Shown: piece after piece, positions 51,619-53,730 of the stretch
Layout: each line of letters starts with the position of its first letter
Position numbering within the stretch: the stretch's first letter is position 1
From: an uncultured Holdemanella sp.
Lineage (GTDB): Bacteria; Bacillota_I; Bacilli_A; Erysipelotrichales; Erysipelotrichaceae
NCBI GenBank assembly: GCA_900754615.1
Contig: CAAEDN010000046.1
Coordinates: forward strand, 1-53,730
Reading direction: 5' to 3'
DNA: 53,730 bases
Translations under genes and position numbers: made by a program
The notes under the pieces: model-generated
The model's input: the letters and a program-made list of their open reading frames with translations, nothing else
The model's database searches: none
What the model was told of the DNA's origin: nothing

Positions 51619-51645
51619 AAGTCTGATTTAGTTCAGACTTTTTTT
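51617..51645 (+). terminator. Terminator of the heterodimeric ABC exporter genes
   Basis: AAGTCTGA (51619-51626) pairs with TCAGACTT (51633-51640), followed by T. The opposite-strand amidase remnant ends inside it. Confidence 0.85.
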
Positions 51646-52246
51646 GATGCCCTTGGCAATGGCTGTGGCGATATTTTTTGTATGATTTTTAAGATAATAT
51701 AAATCGGAATCATCCGATATAAAGCCTGCTTCAATCAAAATGGCATCCACTTTATTGTTTTTGACAACATACAATGGTGTTTCATTTGTGTTCAATAGTC
51801 CTCGATTGGTTGAATAATCGAATTAATCGAGTTGCTTTAGAAGTGAATTGGACAATTTCACCGTATTCTTATTGTTGAAATCACAATAGATTTCATATCC
51901 ATTGGCTTCATATTCACTTGAGTTTAAATGTATCGATACAAAGAGATCGGCATTCCTTTTTTTGGCTAAATCACAACGCGTTTGTAGATCTTCTATATTA
52001 TCTTCCAACCATGAAACAGAGTCACTTGTACGAGTGTATACAACATTATAGCCGTATGATTTCAGTTGTTTTCCAACAAGTAATGCGATATCTAGATTGA
52101 TGTCTTTTTCGTAATCATCAAAATTGCTGATTGAACCTACATCATATCCTCTATGACCGGCATCGATCATAATGGTTTCTTTTTTGCTTTTGGCAGAAAC
52201 GGTAATATCGTTATGTAAGTAGAAGTGTTATGAATAATTTTTTCAT
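51628..52246 (-). pseudogene. N-acetylmuramoyl-L-alanine amidase (Amidase_3), broken
   Basis: Reading from ATG 52246 on the minus strand, a signal peptide start (MKKLFITLLLT) runs into TAA after eleven codons. One frame over, the protein resumes as DITVSAKSKK, then MIDAGHRGYDVG (the zinc-binding His of Amidase_3), ADLFVSIHLNS (second His) and GYEIYC. At 51823-51825 there is an in-frame TAA, after which the same frame continues (NRGLLNTNETPLYVV ... AILIEAGFISDD, with the catalytic Glu) to a natural stop at 51628. Two independent lesions make a sequencing error unlikely. A cell-wall hydrolase has decayed. Confidence 0.85.
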
Positions 52247-52290
52247 GGGCTTATTAAAGCATGTGTTCCTTAAATGCTTCTTAAATTCTC

Positions 52291-52356
52291 TGTCCCTTAA
52301 AATTAAGTTAAAACTGTATATTTTAAAGGATACAGTAAAATGCTAATATAGGGACA
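52291..52356 (+). promoter_or_regulatory. Nested inverted repeats upstream of the ECF S component
   Basis: TGTCCC (52291-52296) pairs with GGGACA (52351-52356), and inside it ACTGTAT (52313-52319) pairs with ATACAGT (52330-52336). This could be a structured leader or an operator. No known riboswitch class is recognised. The SD begins 11 bases after it. Confidence 0.4.
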
Positions 52357-52380
52357 AGCTTTTTAAAAGGAGAAATGATT

Positions 52381-52896
52381 ATGACAAATGAAACGACAAA
52401 AAGGATCGCAAAAACAGCTTTAATGGTCGCATTGATCTTTGTATGTACATTCACAATTAAGCTTCCAAATCCAGCAACTGGAGGATATACACATATGGGA
52501 GATTGTATGGCATTTCTTGCTGTACTTTATTTAGGTAAAAAGGATGGTGCTTTAGCTGCAGGATTAGGTGCAGCATTAAGTGATTTATTGACTGGAGCCA
52601 TGATTTGGGTACTTCCAACTTTTATCTTTAAATTCATCATGGGATATATCATGGGTGTTGTACTTGAAAAGGGAAATAATGAAAAACTAGATTGGATTGT
52701 TGGAGCTAGCCTTGGTGGTTTGTTTCAATGTTTCGCATATACATTATTTAAGATTCCTTTATTTACTGCAGCAGTCGCCTTTGCGTCTGTACCTAGACTT
52801 TTAGCTCAAACGATTATGGGTCTAGTTATTTATGCGATTATTGCGAATGTTTTGGCTAAATCTAAAGTGCTATCTTTACAAGGAGTTGCCGCATGA
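52381..52896 (+). CDS. ECF transporter S component (substrate unassigned)
   Basis: A 171-residue membrane protein with about five or six hydrophobic helices, an N-terminal AKTALMVALIFVCTFTIKLP segment typical of ECF S components and a GGYTHMGDCMAFLAVLYLG region. S components bind a vitamin or similar ligand and share an energising module (EcfA/A'/T) encoded elsewhere. The ligand is not known; the pairing with a metal-dependent hydrolase (next gene, ATGA overlap) suggests that the imported compound is hydrolysed. ATG 52381 is chosen, 8 bases after AAGGAG; ATG 52375 is too close. Confidence 0.85.
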   Translation: MTNETTKRIAKTALMVALIFVCTFTIKLPNPATGGYTHMGDCMAFLAVLYLGKKDGALAAGLGAALSDLLTGAMIWVLPTFIFKFIMGYIMGVVLEKGNNEKLDWIVGASLGGLFQCFAYTLFKIPLFTAAVAFASVPRLLAQTIMGLVIYAIIANVLAKSKVLSLQGVAA

Positions 52897-53606
52897 AAAA
52901 AATCGATGCACATGCACATTTAGGCTATATTGGCGGATGGGCCAATGTAAAAATGGATGCCGATGAATTGATTTCATTGATGGATACATATGAAATTGAA
53001 ACGACAATGATTTGTGTTTTGAATAATGAAGTAGCTTACAAGGCTATGCAGAAATATCCAGGACGTATTGAAGGGTGTGTCTATGTAAATCCTTTAGAGC
53101 CAGATTGTTTAGATTTGATTGATAAATATGTAAAGCTTGGTTTTAAAGCTATTAAACTACAACCATTACGCCACGCCTATTGTGCGGATAGTGAAATTGT
53201 AGATCCTGTATTAGATAAGGCTGAAGAATATGGTATTCCTGTTTGTATACATTCAGGCCATCCACCTTATTCACTTCCTTGGCAAATTGGATTACTTGCC
53301 GAAAGACATCCAAATTGTAAAGTACTAATGATTCATATGGGACATGGTCATGGAGTTTATATTGATGCAGCATTAAAAATGGCTAGACGATATCCAAATA
53401 TTTACTTAGAAATGTCGGGTATGCCTATGCATACAAAAATTAAAGAAGCGTATGATACGGTTGGACATGATCGTATAATGTTTGGAACGGATGGTCCTTT
53501 CCATCATCCTACAGTTGAGATGCAAAAAGTATTAATGTGTGGCGTTGATGAACAGGGTTTAGAAGATATTTTCTATAATAACGCAAAGAAATTTTTTGAT
53601 GTATAG
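52893..53606 (+). CDS. Amidohydrolase-2-like metal-dependent hydrolase
   Basis: A 237-residue TIM-barrel protein. The HxH metal motif is IDAHAHLG at the N-terminus; further ligands are likely in CIHSGHP, MIHMGHGHG and the final GTDGPFHHP Asp. It is of the amidohydrolase-2 type, whose members include decarboxylases and lactonases. It overlaps the ECF gene at ATGA, so translational coupling is expected and the two probably act on the same compound. Substrate unknown. A strong terminator follows. Confidence 0.88.
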   Translation: MKKIDAHAHLGYIGGWANVKMDADELISLMDTYEIETTMICVLNNEVAYKAMQKYPGRIEGCVYVNPLEPDCLDLIDKYVKLGFKAIKLQPLRHAYCADSEIVDPVLDKAEEYGIPVCIHSGHPPYSLPWQIGLLAERHPNCKVLMIHMGHGHGVYIDAALKMARRYPNIYLEMSGMPMHTKIKEAYDTVGHDRIMFGTDGPFHHPTVEMQKVLMCGVDEQGLEDIFYNNAKKFFDV

Positions 53607-53617
53607 ACAAAACTAGT

Positions 53618-53653
53618 AGCGGGTAAACCTCATCAATTTGCCCGCTTTTTTTA
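53618..53653 (+). terminator. Terminator of the ECF S component/amidohydrolase operon
   Basis: AGCGGGTAAA (53618-53627) pairs with TTTGCCCGCT (53637-53646), followed by T. Confidence 0.9.
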
Positions 53654-53693
53654 TGCCTTCTATTTAACTATGGGGAGTGTTTTGGAGGTTTCC

Positions 53694-53730
53694 GTGAGGA
53701 TGGTTTGTCCAAGTTGTAAAAAGAGAAGAC
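53694..53730 (+). CDS. Start of a zinc-ribbon protein, cut by the window edge
   Basis: Twelve codons are visible: MRMVCPSCKKRR, with a CPxC knuckle. GTG 53694 lies 5 bases after GGAGG (53684-53688); ATG 53700 is an in-frame alternative. The gene continues beyond the window, so no family can be given. Confidence 0.4.
   Translation, partial: MRMVCPSCKKRR

Overview
The window is AT-rich DNA from a low-GC, fermentative Gram-positive bacterium (Bacillota). Most likely it is a member of the Erysipelotrichia or a close relative. This is inferred from the conserved cysS-mrnC-rlmB-sigma-rpmG-secE-nusG order, the GlgC/GlgD glycogen system, a [FeFe] hydrogenase, strong Shine-Dalgarno (SD) sites, many hairpin-plus-T terminators, and a DUF3196-like gene next to tig. 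No 16S gene is present to prove the taxonomy. Gene density is high and most genes are core functions.

Layout: 1-2200 is a small accessory patch (frameshifted methyltransferase, tRNA-Arg, CPBP protease). 2200-7337 holds the most unusual material: a 978-residue primase-helicase-nuclease fusion of the TOTE conflict-system type, preceded by a terminator-bearing leader, then a protein made only of InlB-type repeats without export signals, and a MATE exporter. 7453-12411 is proteostasis (DUF3196-like, tig, lon, engB). 12506-22755 carries YitT, NAD synthetase, a monomeric [FeFe] hydrogenase, a HAD phosphatase, two RluA-type enzymes, an antiporter, a prepilin-peptidase-like protein, a superoxide reductase and a ClC transporter. 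22871-32982 is carbon storage and central metabolism (glgC-glgD-glgA, DUF523, ptsH, phosphoglucomutase, an alanine-type aminotransferase with an Lrp regulator, gap). 33056-40668 is information processing (cysS, mrnC, rlmB, a SigH-like sigma factor, rpmG, secE, nusG, secG, rnr). 40760-53730 has a 31-codon ORF ending in a terminator, an ankyrin protein, an EF-G-like GTPase, three ABC half-exporters around ptsI, a decayed amidase, an ECF S component with an amidohydrolase, and the first codons of a zinc-ribbon protein.

How the genes fit together: the glycogen operon, phosphoglucomutase, gap, ptsH and ptsI form a sugar uptake, storage and glycolysis set. Catabolite-response-like elements lie before glgC and ptsI, and HPr has Ser46, so CcpA-type feedback is plausible. 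ptsH and ptsI are about 19 kb apart but have look-alike promoters. Many start codons sit 6-8 bases after an AGGAGG that is itself followed directly by a decoy ATG; starts were placed on the codon with proper spacing. The best candidate for an unusual system is the TOTE-type protein with its attenuator-like leader. No CRISPR array, insertion sequence or phage was seen.
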